Assembly: GCF_014646375.1 (NCBI RefSeq)
Contig: NZ_BMNI01000007.1
Span: 1-64,000 of the forward strand
DNA from: Nocardioides phosphati
GTDB lineage: Bacteria; Actinomycetota; Actinomycetes; Propionibacteriales; Nocardioidaceae
Direction of reading: 5' to 3'
DNA: 64,000 nt
This document shows positions 1 to 9,950 of this stretch, in pieces. A program made the position numbers and the translations under genes. How positions within the stretch are numbered: the stretch's first letter is position 1; each line of letters starts with the position of its first letter. Under the pieces are notes generated by a model. The model did not search any database. It had not been told where the DNA came from and saw nothing but the letters and a program-made list of their open reading frames with translations.

Positions 1-217
1 AGGATTCACCCGGTGGCCGCGCCTACGTTGGAGGCACGCGCTCACTCAGGACGTCGTACACCACTCTGCTGGACTCCACTCGGGGAATTCGAGCCCCCGC
101 AGCCTGTCGGATCACCGCCGGTCACTCGACGGGCACTTCGATTCCCAAGTCGCCCTGGGGCTCAACCAGGCCAGCCGAAGATAGTCCTCATGAACTACTC
201 CCCACGGCCCGCGCGGA
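1..217. other. Sequence downstream of istB, no gene recognised
   Basis: These bases lie beyond the istB stop. They should contain the istB-side terminus of the insertion sequence, or the edge of the interrupted host gene. I see no inverted copy of the 22-bp repeats found at the other end. A 15-base string at 103-117 (CCTGTCGGATCACCG) recurs with one extra G at 2856-2871 in the same orientation. A short open frame here has no recognisable product. Confidence 0.4.
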
Positions 218-1021
218 TCAGCCGATCCGTTGGGCTGCTGCGGCGAGTCGGTAGGAGTCGGTCCCGGTCTCGATGATGTTGCCGCCAAAGGTGAGCCGGT
301 CCACGATCGCGGCACAGAGTCGGGGGTCGGTGAAGGTTCTGGTCCACCCCGCGAACGACTCGTTCGAGGCGATCGCGACGGAGTTCTTCTCCTCCCGCTC
401 GGTCAGGACCTGGAAGAGGAGTTCGGCACCGCGCTTGTCGAGCTCCATGTAGCCGAGTTCGTCGATGCACAGCAGGTCCACGCGGCCATAGCGGGCGATG
501 GTCCGGGCCAGCTGCTTCTCGTCGGCGGCTTCGACGAGCTCGTTCACCAGCCGGGAGGCCAGGGTGTACTTGACCCGGTACCCATTCTCCGCCGCGGCGG
601 TGCCCAGGGCGATCAACAGATGTGACTTCCCGGTGCCGGAGTCACCGATCAGACACAAGGGCTGGCCCTTCCTGACCCATTCGGCGGTCGCCAGCTGGTG
701 GATGGTCGCGGGGTTGATGTTCGGGTTCGCCTCGAACTCGAAGTCGGCCAGGAACTTCGGCCGCGGGAACCCCGCACCGTTCACCCGACGGATCGTCGAG
801 CGACGATCACGGTCATCGCACTCAGCGAGCAGGAGTTCGGCGAGGAACCCGGTGTAGGTCAACTGGTCCTTGTTCGCCGCCGCCACGGCGTCACCGACGA
901 GGGCTCGCAGCGTCGGGAGCCGCAACCTGCGGCAGGCCTGGTCAACCGCCGCAGCCGCGGCTTCCTCAGTCAGCCCGCGCCGACGGCGCAGGGTGGTGGT
1001 GATGGACGTAGTGGTGCTCAC
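218..1021 (-). CDS. istB: IS21-family helper ATPase IstB
   Basis: AAA+ ATPase that assists the IstA transposase in target capture and strand transfer. The 267-residue length is normal for IstB. Walker A is GDSGTGKS at about residues 126-133 and Walker B is LLCIDELGYM at about 183-192. Its ATG overlaps the istA stop by 4 nt, so translation is coupled. The frame is intact, with no sign of decay. The N-terminal 100 residues are the usual IstB helical region. Confidence 0.95.
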   Translation of the reverse strand: MSTTTSITTTLRRRRGLTEEAAAAAVDQACRRLRLPTLRALVGDAVAAANKDQLTYTGFLAELLLAECDDRDRRSTIRRVNGAGFPRPKFLADFEFEANPNINPATIHQLATAEWVRKGQPLCLIGDSGTGKSHLLIALGTAAAENGYRVKYTLASRLVNELVEAADEKQLARTIARYGRVDLLCIDELGYMELDKRGAELLFQVLTEREEKNSVAIASNESFAGWTRTFTDPRLCAAIVDRLTFGGNIIETGTDSYRLAAAAQRIG

Positions 1022-2829
1022 GGGGTCTCCTCAACACTCAAAGCAGGACGGGCGGGGCGGGCTTGTTCGGTCGGTGGGGCTGGGTGGTTGTCGGTGCCGG
1101 TCCGCAGGCGCAGCAGCTGGTCGTACTTCTCTACGCTCGGCAGCGGGCGGGTGTCCGGTGGAAGGCCGGCGATGACCGCGGCCGGGTCCAGCAGCAGCCG
1201 CTCGGTCAGGCTCACCACCTTCCGCCGCCGCGCTTCCGCAACGACGTCACGAGCGACATCTTGTTGCTCGTCGAGGTGACGTTGTGCGACGAGGTGACGG
1301 CCAGAACCGGCCCCACCCACGGCGCCAGCGTGCTCGACCACCGCGATGGCGTCGGTCTTCGCAAGGTGGAGTCGTGCTTCCAGGGCGACGACATCGGCCG
1401 ACGTTGCCCCGACGCTGATGGCTGCGGTGAGTCCGGCCTCGACCGCAGCTGCGGGCAGGTGGCGGTGCAGCAGGAGCACGTCGATCAACTCCCGGGTGCC
1501 ATCAGCATCGCCGAGTCGGCGGCGCGCATTGGCCCAGAACGCCTCATGCGCCGCGGTGAACACCCCGCTCGCGCGGGCCTGCGCGAGTGCCGTGGATCCG
1601 GGTAGCGCGCCGGGCTTGCCTTTGAGGACCTCGAGGTAGTGGTCGAGGTCGACGCACTGGCCGCCCTTGGTGACGACCCGTGGGTGGCGGGCGATCTGTG
1701 TGCGGCCGCTCTTGTCGGGGTCAAACACGACGACCTCACTGGCGCGCAGCGACACCCGGACACGGCGGTGGATGAACCGCGCCGGTACCGAGTACCTGGC
1801 CATGCGCACCGTGATCAGCGAGGACCGGTCGACGCGTGGGGTGAGGATCAGTCCGGGCTCGAACCCCTCGACCGGGACCGGCGCCAGCAGCTGCCGCTCC
1901 TGGGCGAAGTCATCGGCGACGGTGCGGATGCGGTCGTTGATCCGACGCCGCTCATCGGCCAGGTCCCACTCCCGGATCTTCTCGTTGAGCTCATCGAGGG
2001 AGTCGACGACCGGCATCGGCACCAGATGGGTGCGGCGGAACCGGCCGACCTCGCCTTCGACGCCACCCTTCTCATGCGCCCCGGCGATGCCGGGCTGGCA
2101 GTAGAACGCATCGAACCCGTAATGCGAGCGGAACAGCAGCCAGCGGGAGTTCTCCACCCGATCACGAGCCGGGTCGTGCCCGCGGGCGACGACGACCTTC
2201 GACACCGCACTGGTGAGGTTGTCGTACCTGATGTGCCTTGTCGGGATGCCGCCGATCTCGTTGAAGGCGTCGATGTGCCCTTCCAGGAACGCTTCCTGGC
2301 CTTCGGTGGCATAGACCCGGTGGATCGCCTTGCCGGAGTAGGAGAGCCGGAAGGTGAACATCCGGCACTTCGTCTTCACCCCCGCGAGGATCACGTACAC
2401 CTCGCCAAAGTCGACCTCCGCCTCAGCGGCAGGCGCGTGCTCTTGGGGAACCATCACCTCATTACGACGACCGGCCGCGAGGTCGATCTGCGCGCGGCGA
2501 ACCCTCACGTAGTCCCTGACTGTTGAATACGACAGGTTCGTGGCGGCGTGCTCCTCAATCAGGCGCACGTGGACCCGACGAGCGGTGTGCCGCTGCTTCC
2601 GTGGAGCGTCCAGGTCACAGGTGAGCATCTCGTCGATCGCCGACTTGAACGGCGCCAACCGCGGCGACATCCGGACCGGGGTCTTCCTAGGTGGCGGCTC
2701 GGCGCCCTCCAGCGCCTGACGGACCGTCCGACGGTGCACACCATGCTTCTCCGCCAGCGCACGGATCGACATCCCCTCCACCCGCGCATCACGACGGATC
2801 GCCGCGAAAACCTCCACCCGATTCACCAC
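1018..2829 (-). CDS. istA: IS21-family transposase IstA
   Basis: DDE-type transposase of 603 residues, at the long end of the IstA range. An N-terminal helix-turn-helix (about residues 18-42) precedes an integrase core with candidate catalytic residues Asp140 (EVDFGEVYV), Asp203 (IRYDNLTSAV) and Glu258 (HEKGGVEGEVG). The C-terminal region contains the usual Mu-like beta-barrel segment. Translation appears to start at GTG 2829 (GTG GTG AAT). It is read leftwards away from the triple-repeat terminus and is coupled to istB. Confidence 0.95.
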   Translation of the reverse strand: MVNRVEVFAAIRRDARVEGMSIRALAEKHGVHRRTVRQALEGAEPPPRKTPVRMSPRLAPFKSAIDEMLTCDLDAPRKQRHTARRVHVRLIEEHAATNLSYSTVRDYVRVRRAQIDLAAGRRNEVMVPQEHAPAAEAEVDFGEVYVILAGVKTKCRMFTFRLSYSGKAIHRVYATEGQEAFLEGHIDAFNEIGGIPTRHIRYDNLTSAVSKVVVARGHDPARDRVENSRWLLFRSHYGFDAFYCQPGIAGAHEKGGVEGEVGRFRRTHLVPMPVVDSLDELNEKIREWDLADERRRINDRIRTVADDFAQERQLLAPVPVEGFEPGLILTPRVDRSSLITVRMARYSVPARFIHRRVRVSLRASEVVVFDPDKSGRTQIARHPRVVTKGGQCVDLDHYLEVLKGKPGALPGSTALAQARASGVFTAAHEAFWANARRRLGDADGTRELIDVLLLHRHLPAAAVEAGLTAAISVGATSADVVALEARLHLAKTDAIAVVEHAGAVGGAGSGRHLVAQRHLDEQQDVARDVVAEARRRKVVSLTERLLLDPAAVIAGLPPDTRPLPSVEKYDQLLRLRTGTDNHPAPPTEQARPARPALSVEETP

Positions 2830-2880
2830 CCAACAGCCCCTTCCCGATCAGCGAACCTGTCGGGATCACCGTCAACCGAG

Positions 2881-2971
2881 GTGGGGCCAAATCAGACCGT
2901 CACAACCATCCCCGGCGTGTCGCAAGTGGGGCCAAATCAAGCCGTCATGCCGGGGCCAACTCAGAGTGTCA
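2881..2971. repeat. Three 22-bp terminal repeats of the IS21 element
   Basis: Three copies of a GGGGCCAA(A/C)TCA..(C/T)GTCA unit lie at 2881-2902, 2926-2947 and 2950-2971. The outer copy differs most. IS21-family ends characteristically carry several such transposase-binding repeats. This arrangement fixes the element end at 2971, with host coding sequence from 2972. Confidence 0.8.
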
Positions 2972-5900
2972 GAGCCACCGGGTCGAGGCGCCGGCGGGGA
3001 GCCGGGGCGGGCTCGTCACGCTTCCGTACACCGTGACCACCGGCGGCCCGGAGGCTCAGGGCCAGGCCCACGTCCAGGTCGTGCCGGCCGGCACGCAGAC
3101 CGTCGCTCCGCGCGCCGAGCCGGACGTCGCTGCCGGCGAGGTGGACGCTCCGATCGTGGTCAAGCCGCTCGACAACGACATCCCCGGGGCAGACGGCTCC
3201 GACGCGGGCGCCCACCTGGAGCTCGCCGGTCGCGTCGCACCGGTCGGCGGCCTGCAGGTCGACACCGACCGCGAGTCCGGCCGGGTGACGGTCACGGGCG
3301 CGGCGCCCGGCAGCTACTACCTGTCGTACCGCGCGGGGTTCGGAGCGGCCGAGCGGGCGGAGGGCCGGATCCGTGTCGACATCGCGCCGGCCTCGCCCCA
3401 CGGCGACGCGCCGATCGCCGCACCCGACACCGCCACCGTGCACGGGATCTCGCCCATCACGGTGGACGTGCTCGCCAACGACATCGACCCGCGTGGCCAG
3501 GTCCTCGTCGTGCAGAACGCCAGGCCGTCGCAGCCCGACAGTCAGCTCCAGGTGGCGGTCATCGACGGGCGGTGGGTGCGCGTGTCGGCAGTCGACGCGG
3601 CGATGGCGCCGGCCAGCCAGTCGGTGACCTACACGATCAGCAACGGCTCTGCCACCGCCGAGGGCTCGATCAACGTCACGCAGCGGGGCGCCCTCACCGG
3701 GGCCGCCAACGCACCCGTGGCGCAGACGGACCGGATCACGGTGCGCGCAGGCGACACCGCCACGGCACCGGTCCTCGACAACGACGCGACGCCCTCGGGT
3801 GACCCGGTCGGGCTGCTGATGGACCCGTCGGTCGAGCCCATGGGCGAGCTCCGCGTCCTCAGCGCCGTCAAGGGCGACGTGGGCACGGCGTACGTCGCGG
3901 GCCGGCAGGTGCGCTACGTGGCGCCCGAGAAGGTCACCGGCGCGTTCGACGCCGACGTGCAGTACGTCGTGGAGAACACCGGCGACCCGTCCGCCGAGAC
4001 CTCGATCGGCACCCTGAAGGTGCACGTCACGCCGCCCCCGTCCGCGACGAACCCCGACCTCGAGCCGACGCCGCGCGCGCTCGAGGCGCGTGTCGTCCAG
4101 GGCGATGTGGTGACCCTGAAGCTGCCGCCCACCGGCTCCGACCCTGATGGCGACTCGGTCGCGATCACCGGGGTGGCCACGGCGCCCCAGCTGGGCCGGA
4201 TCCTGGCGTTCGGTGCCAACTCGCTGACCTATCAGGCCTACCCCGATGCCGACGGCACCGACGAGTTCACCTACGAGGTGAGCGACCGCTTCGGCGAGCG
4301 TGCGAGCGGCACGGTGCGCGTCGGCGTCGTCGAGGCAGGGGAGCCGCAGGCTCCGCTCGCGGTCAACGACGTGTGGTTCGCCGACCCCTCACGCACGGTC
4401 GACGTCGACGCTCTGGGCAACGACCTCCGTACGCCGGGAACGCGGGTGGAGATCCAGCCCCTGACCGACGCGGGCGCCGGAGTGAGGCTGCAGTCGAACC
4501 AGGGGCCGGTGAGCGTGCACGCGCCCGCTGACCGGGCGACCCGCAACGTCACGTACACGATCAGCAACGGGCTGGCGGAGTCGCGCGCGGTGGTCTCGAT
4601 CAAGGGGCGCGAGGGCTACAACAACCCGCCCGTGACCCGCGACCTCTATGCCACGCCGAAGCCCGGCGCTGACTCCGTGACCGTCGACGTGCTCGCGGCT
4701 GTCTTCGACGTCGACGGTGCGGAGTCGGACCTCAAGCTCGACGCCCTCTCCGGTGGAGCCGGAGCCGGTGGCAAGGCCGGCACCCGGATCGAGGGCGGCA
4801 AGGCCGTGATCCCCGTCAAGGACGTCGCGCAGGTGCTCGCCTACCGGGTGGTCGACGGCGACGGCGCTGCAGCCGCAGCGGCCATCTACGTGCCCGCCCG
4901 CCCGACGGGCGCGCCGTACCTCAAGCCGGGTGCGTCGATCACGCTGAAGCCGGGCCAGACCAAGGACGTGGACCTGTCCGACCTGGTGGTGGACCCCGAG
5001 GGCGACGACGTCGTCCTGACGACCACCGACGCGATCTCGGCGTCGCCGACCGACCGGCTCCAGGTGCGGGGCGCCGACAAGGACACGCTGACGGTCTCCG
5101 CAACGAAGTCCGAAGGCCCGGGATCCGTGGTGTTCGAGGTCTCCGACCGGGCCCGGTTGACGGACCCCGAGGCGCACACGGCGTACATCTCGGTGCCCGT
5201 GCAGGTGGGTGACGTCAAGCCGGTCATCAACTGCCCGACGGTCCCGATCGAGGTGCCCGAGGGCGGGGTGAGCAAGCGCGTCGACGTCGCCTCGATCTGC
5301 CACGTGTGGACGGCCGACCCTGCGCAGGCCCGCCACCTGCGCTTCACGTCGCACTGGAGCTCCCAGCCGACGGACCTCTCGCTGGACAGCACCGACGACG
5401 GCGTGCAGATCCGCGCCGGCGCCGGCGCGCGCCGCGGACAGACCGGTGTCGTCGCCCTCGGAGCCCGCGGCTATGACGCGACCGGGGAGCTGCTGGTCCG
5501 GGTCGTCGCGCTGCCGGCCCCGCGGCTGGCACCGATCAGGCTGGACACCGAGGCAGGCAAGCCCGTGACGGTCGACGTCGACGGCTACCTGACCTCGCCC
5601 CTCCCGACGGACACCCGTCAGGCAAGGGTCATGGAGGTCACCGGGGCAGCCGGGGCGACTGCCGTGAGCAGGACGTCGGGGTCCAAGCTCACCTTCACGC
5701 CGAAGCCGGACACGCACGGCGTGATGCGCTACCGGATCGAGGTCAGCGACGTCGGCGGGAGCACGACCAGCCAGCGTCCTCGTGCCGCCGGCGACGTGAC
5801 CCTCGCGGTGGTCGCGCGGCCCAGTGCGCCGACCGGCCTGGCGGCCGGGCAGGAGATGCTCGCCAACACGGTCGCGCTCACCTGGCGCACTCCCGACAAC

Positions 5901-7622
5901 AACGGCAAGCGGATCGACGCGTACCAGGTGCAGTACTCCGGCGCGACGCACGGCACCTTCGCCTGCTCCGGATCGCCGTGCCGGGTGACGGGCCTCCGCA
6001 ACGGCGACGTGTACTCCTTCAAGGTCCGGGCCCACAACGCCACCCAGCAGAACGACGGCTGGTCGGAGTGGAGCAACCAGGCGAAGGCAACGCCTGACGC
6101 CCTCACCGGGCCCCCGTTGAACCCGCAGGTGGTCCTGCAGCGTGACCGCGCGGTCACCGTGAGGTGGTCGCCGCCGGCGAAGTGCGACTGCAGCGACGTC
6201 CAGAGGTACCGCGTGTCGTGGCCGGGCGGCGTCAGGGACGTGTCGGCGACCACCCGGCAGACGGTGGTCTCCGCGCCCAACGGCGACGTGATCAGCGTGC
6301 GGATCGCCGCCCTCAACAAGAAGGGCCTCAAGCTCAACGACGGTCCGTCGACCAGCGTCACCGGCACCGGAGCCGGCCGGCCGCCCGTACCGGGTACGCC
6401 GACCCTGGCCCCGAGCAACCGGCCGGGCAACGCCTCGAAGGCGATCGGCATCTCGTGGGCTCCGGTGGGCGCCAACGGGCCGGACCCCGTGAAGTACCAG
6501 GTGCAGCGCACCGGCGGCTCGGGCACGCGGGTGGTCTGTGACTGGACAACCGCGACCCGCTGCGCCGACGAGGTCACCAACGACGGCACGACGTACCGCT
6601 ACTCCGTGCGCGCGAAGAACGCCGAGGCCGACTCCCCGCGCGAGACCACGGAAGCAGGCAGGGCGCTCCACATCTCGGCGTACGGCGGGGCTCGCTCGAT
6701 CCAGGCGTCCGCACCTCCGGCGCCGATCCGGATCCGCAGCCTGGTGCCGACCGGGCGCAACGGCGAGGCGAGGATCGTCTTCGACGTGGGCGCGTCCCAC
6801 GGCGGGTCCAACACGGTGACCTGCTCGCCGCGGTGTGGGCAGTGGTCGTTCCCGACCGGTGGCAGGACGGGCGTCACGAGGACGCTGACCGGCTTCACCA
6901 ACGGCGTGAGCACGAAGGTCACGCTGAAGGCCTGCAACGGGGCGACGCCGACCAACATGTGCGTCTCCGACGCACGCAGCGTGGTGACCTACGGTCCGAT
7001 CGGGGCGATCTCGATCAACGCCACTCCCGACCGACCCGCCGTCGGCGACCGCACGACCAACTGGTCGATCTCCGTCAACCCCAACGGAGCGCCCGTGAAG
7101 TGGGTGGTCCGCAGCTCCGTCAACGGCATCATCGCGCAGGGCAAGAGCGGCAACCGCAGCTTCAAGCGCTCCGGCGGCGAGACGCTCGGCTACAGCACCA
7201 CCGTGACCTACACCCTCACCGTCACCGACGCCAGTGGTCACGGTCGCACCGGCAAGAAGACCTCCAACAACGCCCGCACCGGCGCCAAGCCGACGTGCTC
7301 GAACACGCCGTCGCTGTGCCCGCCGCCTCCTACGAGCGGTGGAGGCGGTGGTGGCGGAAGTACCCCCTACCTGACGTTCAGTCAGAGTTCTACCGGAACG
7401 TGCGGTAGTGCGACTGCCTGTGATGCTCTCGGGCCGGCGTATACGACGTACGTCACGGGCCACAACTTCGCGAGCCCAAGTACGTGCACAGGGCCCTACG
7501 TTGGTGAGGACTTCGTCCTCGGCAACAACACGCACGAAGCCGGAACACTGCCGGCGGGCTACACGGTCCGGGTGTCCTGCCGCAACGGAGCCTCCGGCAG
7601 CTACACGATCAAGGCGCGCTGA
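2972..7622 (+). pseudogene. Large Ig-like/fibronectin III surface protein, 5' end removed by IS21
   Basis: About 1,549 residues of an extracellular repeat protein remain. The N-terminal half consists of repeated Ig/cadherin-like domains with motifs such as VDVLANDIDPRG and APVLDNDATPSGD (tandem domains, roughly nt 3000-5800). Then come fibronectin type III modules starting near nt 5821, 6115 and 6380, and a fourth related domain near 6720. A poly-Gly linker near 7340 precedes a Cys-containing C-terminal domain. No start codon, signal peptide or anchor remains in host sequence. The frame stays open leftwards into the IS end as far as about 2691, so a fusion peptide could start inside the element, but the native 5' half is lost or lies outside the window. 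Likely role before interruption: cell-surface adhesion or scaffold. Confidence 0.8.
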
Positions 7623-7636
7623 GTTGGCGGTGGCCG

Positions 7637-7642
7637 TAGGGT
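7637..7642 (+). promoter_or_regulatory. -10 box TAGGGT of rarA, leaderless type
   Basis: TAGGGT ends 7 nt before GTG 7650. With a transcription start about 7 nt after the -10 box, the mRNA would begin at or next to the start codon. No convincing -35 or ribosome-binding site is seen. This supports GTG 7650 over the upstream GTG at 7641, which would overlap the -10 box. Confidence 0.6.
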
Positions 7643-7649
7643 GCACTGC

Positions 7650-9047
7650 GTGGACGACAGCCTCTTCGCGTACGGCGGGTCCCCGGCGTCCGGGGCGGAC
7701 GTGCCGGGGGCCGGGTCCCTCGGCGTCAACACCCACGCCTCGGCGCCCCTCGCCGTAAGGATGCGGCCGCGGACGCTCGACGAGCTGGTGGGCCAGGAGC
7801 AGCTGAGGGCTCCCGGCGCGCCGCTGCGCCAGCTGGTGGAGGGCGACCAGTCGCTCTCGCTGCTGCTGTGGGGTCCGCCGGGCACGGGCAAGACGACGAT
7901 CGCGGCGATCGTCTCGGGCCAGACCAACCGACGCTTCGTCGAGGTCTCCGCGGTCTCGGCCGGCGTCAAGGAGGTCCGCGCGGCGATCGACGGCGCGCGC
8001 CGTGAGCTGGTCGCCACGGGGCGCGAGACCGTGCTCTTCGTCGACGAGGTGCACCGCTTCTCCAAGGCGCAGCAGGACGCCCTGCTGCCAGGGGTCGAGA
8101 ACCGCTGGGTCACCCTCGTCGCCGCCACCACCGAGAACCCCTTCTTCTCCGTCATCTCGCCGCTGCTGTCGCGGTCGCTGCTGCTCCGGCTCGAGTCGCT
8201 GACCGACGACGACGTACGCCGCGTGATCGACCAGGCGCTCGTCGACGAGCGCGGGCTGGCCGGCGAGGTCGACCTCGACGAGGACGCCGCCGCGCACATC
8301 GTGCGGCTCGCCGGGGGAGACGCGCGGCGTTCGCTGACCTACCTCGAGGCCGCTGCGGCGGGGGCGCGATCGACCGGCGACAAGACCGCGAAGCCGGTGA
8401 TCACTCTCGCCGTCGCGGAGACCGCTGTCGACGTCGCCGCGGTCCGCTACGACCGGCAGGGCGACCAGCACTACGACGTCATCTCGGCCTTCATCAAGTC
8501 GATCCGCGGGTCCGACGCCGACGCGGCGCTGCACTACCTGGCGCGGATGATCGAGGCAGGGGAGGACCCCCGCTTCATCGCCCGCCGCCTGGTCATCTCC
8601 GCGAGCGAGGACATCGGTCTGGCGGACCCCAACGCCCTGCCGATCGCAGTCGCCGCCGCCCAGGCCGTGCAGCTGATCGGCATGCCGGAGGCACGCATCA
8701 ACCTCGCCCACGCCACCGTCGCGCTGGCGGTCGCGCCCAAGTCCAACGCGGCGTACGTCGGGATCAACGAGGCGCAGGCCGACGTCCGGGCGGGCAAGGT
8801 CGGCTCGGTGCCGCCGCACCTGCGCGACGGCCACTACGCCGGGGCGAAGAAGCTCGGGCACGCGGGTGGCGCGGCGAAGCCCTACGTCTACGCGCACGAC
8901 GAGCCGTTCGGGATAGCCGAGCAGCAGTACCTCCCCGACGTCGTGGCCGAGGCGGCGTACTACCGGCCCACGGAGCTCGGTGCCGAGGCCGCCATCAAGC
9001 AGCGCTGGGAGCGGGTCCGGCGGATCATCCGCGGCCAGAAGGGCTGA
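7650..9047 (+). CDS. rarA: Replication-associated recombination ATPase RarA (MgsA)
   Basis: AAA+ ATPase of the clamp-loader-like RarA/MgsA/WRNIP1 family, which acts at stalled replication forks. It is 465 residues from GTG 7650 ([10 protein letters not shown]), the normal family length. It has Walker [10 protein letters not shown], Walker [10 protein letters not shown], a sensor-1 region ([10 protein letters not shown]) and the C-terminal tetramerisation region. An in-frame GTG at 7641 would add three residues, but the leaderless -10 box argues for 7650. The gene follows the surface-protein remnant by 27 nt and is probably transcribed alone. Confidence 0.95.
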   Translation: MDDSLFAYGGSPASGADVPGAGSLGVNTHASAPLAVRMRPRTLDELVGQEQLRAPGAPLRQLVEGDQSLSLLLWGPPGTGKTTIAAIVSGQTNRRFVEVSAVSAGVKEVRAAIDGARRELVATGRETVLFVDEVHRFSKAQQDALLPGVENRWVTLVAATTENPFFSVISPLLSRSLLLRLESLTDDDVRRVIDQALVDERGLAGEVDLDEDAAAHIVRLAGGDARRSLTYLEAAAAGARSTGDKTAKPVITLAVAETAVDVAAVRYDRQGDQHYDVISAFIKSIRGSDADAALHYLARMIEAGEDPRFIARRLVISASEDIGLADPNALPIAVAAAQAVQLIGMPEARINLAHATVALAVAPKSNAAYVGINEAQADVRAGKVGSVPPHLRDGHYAGAKKLGHAGGAAKPYVYAHDEPFGIAEQQYLPDVVAEAAYYRPTELGAEAAIKQRWERVRRIIRGQKG

Positions 9048-9104
9048 TCGGTAACGCGTCGACATCTTCCTGGTGAAGGCTGGACCCGAACCGCTGGAGG
9101 ACCC

Positions 9105-9950
9105 ATGAAGACGCCCTGGACCGAGGAGCACGCGCGCCTGGTCGGCGCAGCCGCACCCGTCGTGGAGCCCGCGGGTGACGCCGACATCGACCGCGTCTGG
9201 AACCGCATCGCCGACGACATCGGAGACGCGCGGCCTCGTCGCCGGCGTCGCCTCCGGATGGCTGTGGGCGCCGGAGTGGTCGCGGCTGTCGTGGGCGTGT
9301 CTGGTTTCGCCGCCGCGGACATCTTCTCGGCGCACACGGGCCGCGGACCGAGCGACGCCGAGGACCTGCTCCTCGGTGGCCCGGGCGAGAAGCTCGACCC
9401 TGCTGGTGCTGACTTCGCGGCGGCGGTCAGCGAGGAGACCGACGGCATCCCGTTCCCCTCGGAGGCTGCGCGGCAGCGGACGGTCGACTTCTGGACCGCA
9501 GACCTCACCCGTGACCACCCGGCACCGAGGACGTCCGCAGTGTCCACCGGCGCGCTGCGCGCCTGGATGGCGAGTGACGCGGTCTGCTTCTGGGCCAACG
9601 AGTGGGCGGCCGCGACGCGCCACGGCGATGACAGCGCCCGCAGCGAAGCGGTCGGGATGATCGACGCCGCCGACACCTGGCCGGCTGTCACCGACATCGA
9701 TCCGCACCCGTACAGCCGTCCGCAGACCCAGCAGGTCAGGGGCGCGGACGGTTCGGTCCACACGGAGCACTACGAGGACGTCAGCCAGTTCTTCTACCTG
9801 GCGCGGGTGGAGCGAGCGGCCGCCGGCGCCGATCCGGACGAGATGGCCAGGGCGCTCCTCGCCAGCGGACACGGGTGCTGGGCCCACCAGGTGCCCGACC
9901 TGCCGATGGCCGATCCGATGTACGCCGAGAGCCACGGATGGCGCCCGTGA
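9105..9950 (+). CDS. Single-pass membrane protein paired with an ECF sigma factor
   Basis: 281 residues; no family recognised. A cytosolic N-terminus of about 50 residues ends in an Arg cluster (RPRRRRRLR). One membrane helix follows (about 52-72), then a mainly acidic extracytoplasmic region with two Cys and several Trp. GGAGG lies just upstream of ATG 9105. Its 3' end overlaps the ECF sigma gene, so the two are translationally coupled. Topology and coupling suggest an anti-sigma factor or sigma-regulating sensor. Against that, I see no zinc-binding HXXXCXXC anti-sigma motif, and the order (partner first, sigma second) is the reverse of the usual one. Confidence 0.6.
   Translation: MKTPWTEEHARLVGAAAPVVEPAGDADIDRVWNRIADDIGDARPRRRRRLRMAVGAGVVAAVVGVSGFAAADIFSAHTGRGPSDAEDLLLGGPGEKLDPAGADFAAAVSEETDGIPFPSEAARQRTVDFWTADLTRDHPAPRTSAVSTGALRAWMASDAVCFWANEWAAATRHGDDSARSEAVGMIDAADTWPAVTDIDPHPYSRPQTQQVRGADGSVHTEHYEDVSQFFYLARVERAAAGADPDEMARALLASGHGCWAHQVPDLPMADPMYAESHGWRP

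Larger units (their letters stand above)
1..2971 (-). mobile_element. IS21-family insertion sequence; left boundary unresolved
   Basis: Two minus-strand genes, istA then istB, overlap by 4 nt as in IS21 elements. The end next to istA is clear: three 22-bp repeats at 2881-2902, 2926-2947 and 2950-2971, the outermost ending in TGTCA at 2971, match the multiple terminal repeats of the family. Surface-protein coding sequence starts immediately after, at 2972. I could not find the matching inverted end beyond istB. It is either in the 217 bases left of istB in a diverged form or outside the window, so no target-site duplication can be shown. Both genes are full length, so the element may be active. 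Confidence 0.85.

Noticed and set aside
77-93. Hairpin with GGGGAATTCGAGCCCC, resembling a tRNA T-arm
   Set aside because: No cloverleaf can be drawn around it: acceptor, D and anticodon arms are missing on both strands.
13-276. Plus-strand ORF at the left edge
   Set aside because: It runs against istB, has no recognisable product, and its composition looks like a chance open frame.
9048-9104. Possible ECF-type autoregulated promoter (GGTAAC) before the sigma operon
   Set aside because: The spacing to a matching -10 element is wrong, and the sigma group's promoter is unknown.
4389-9935. A very long open frame on the minus strand opposite the surface protein and rarA
   Set aside because: It is a shadow frame caused by strong G/C at third codon positions; the plus strand encodes recognisable domains and rarA across the same bases. 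Similar long minus frames opposite alaS, priA, carB and others were dropped for the same reason.
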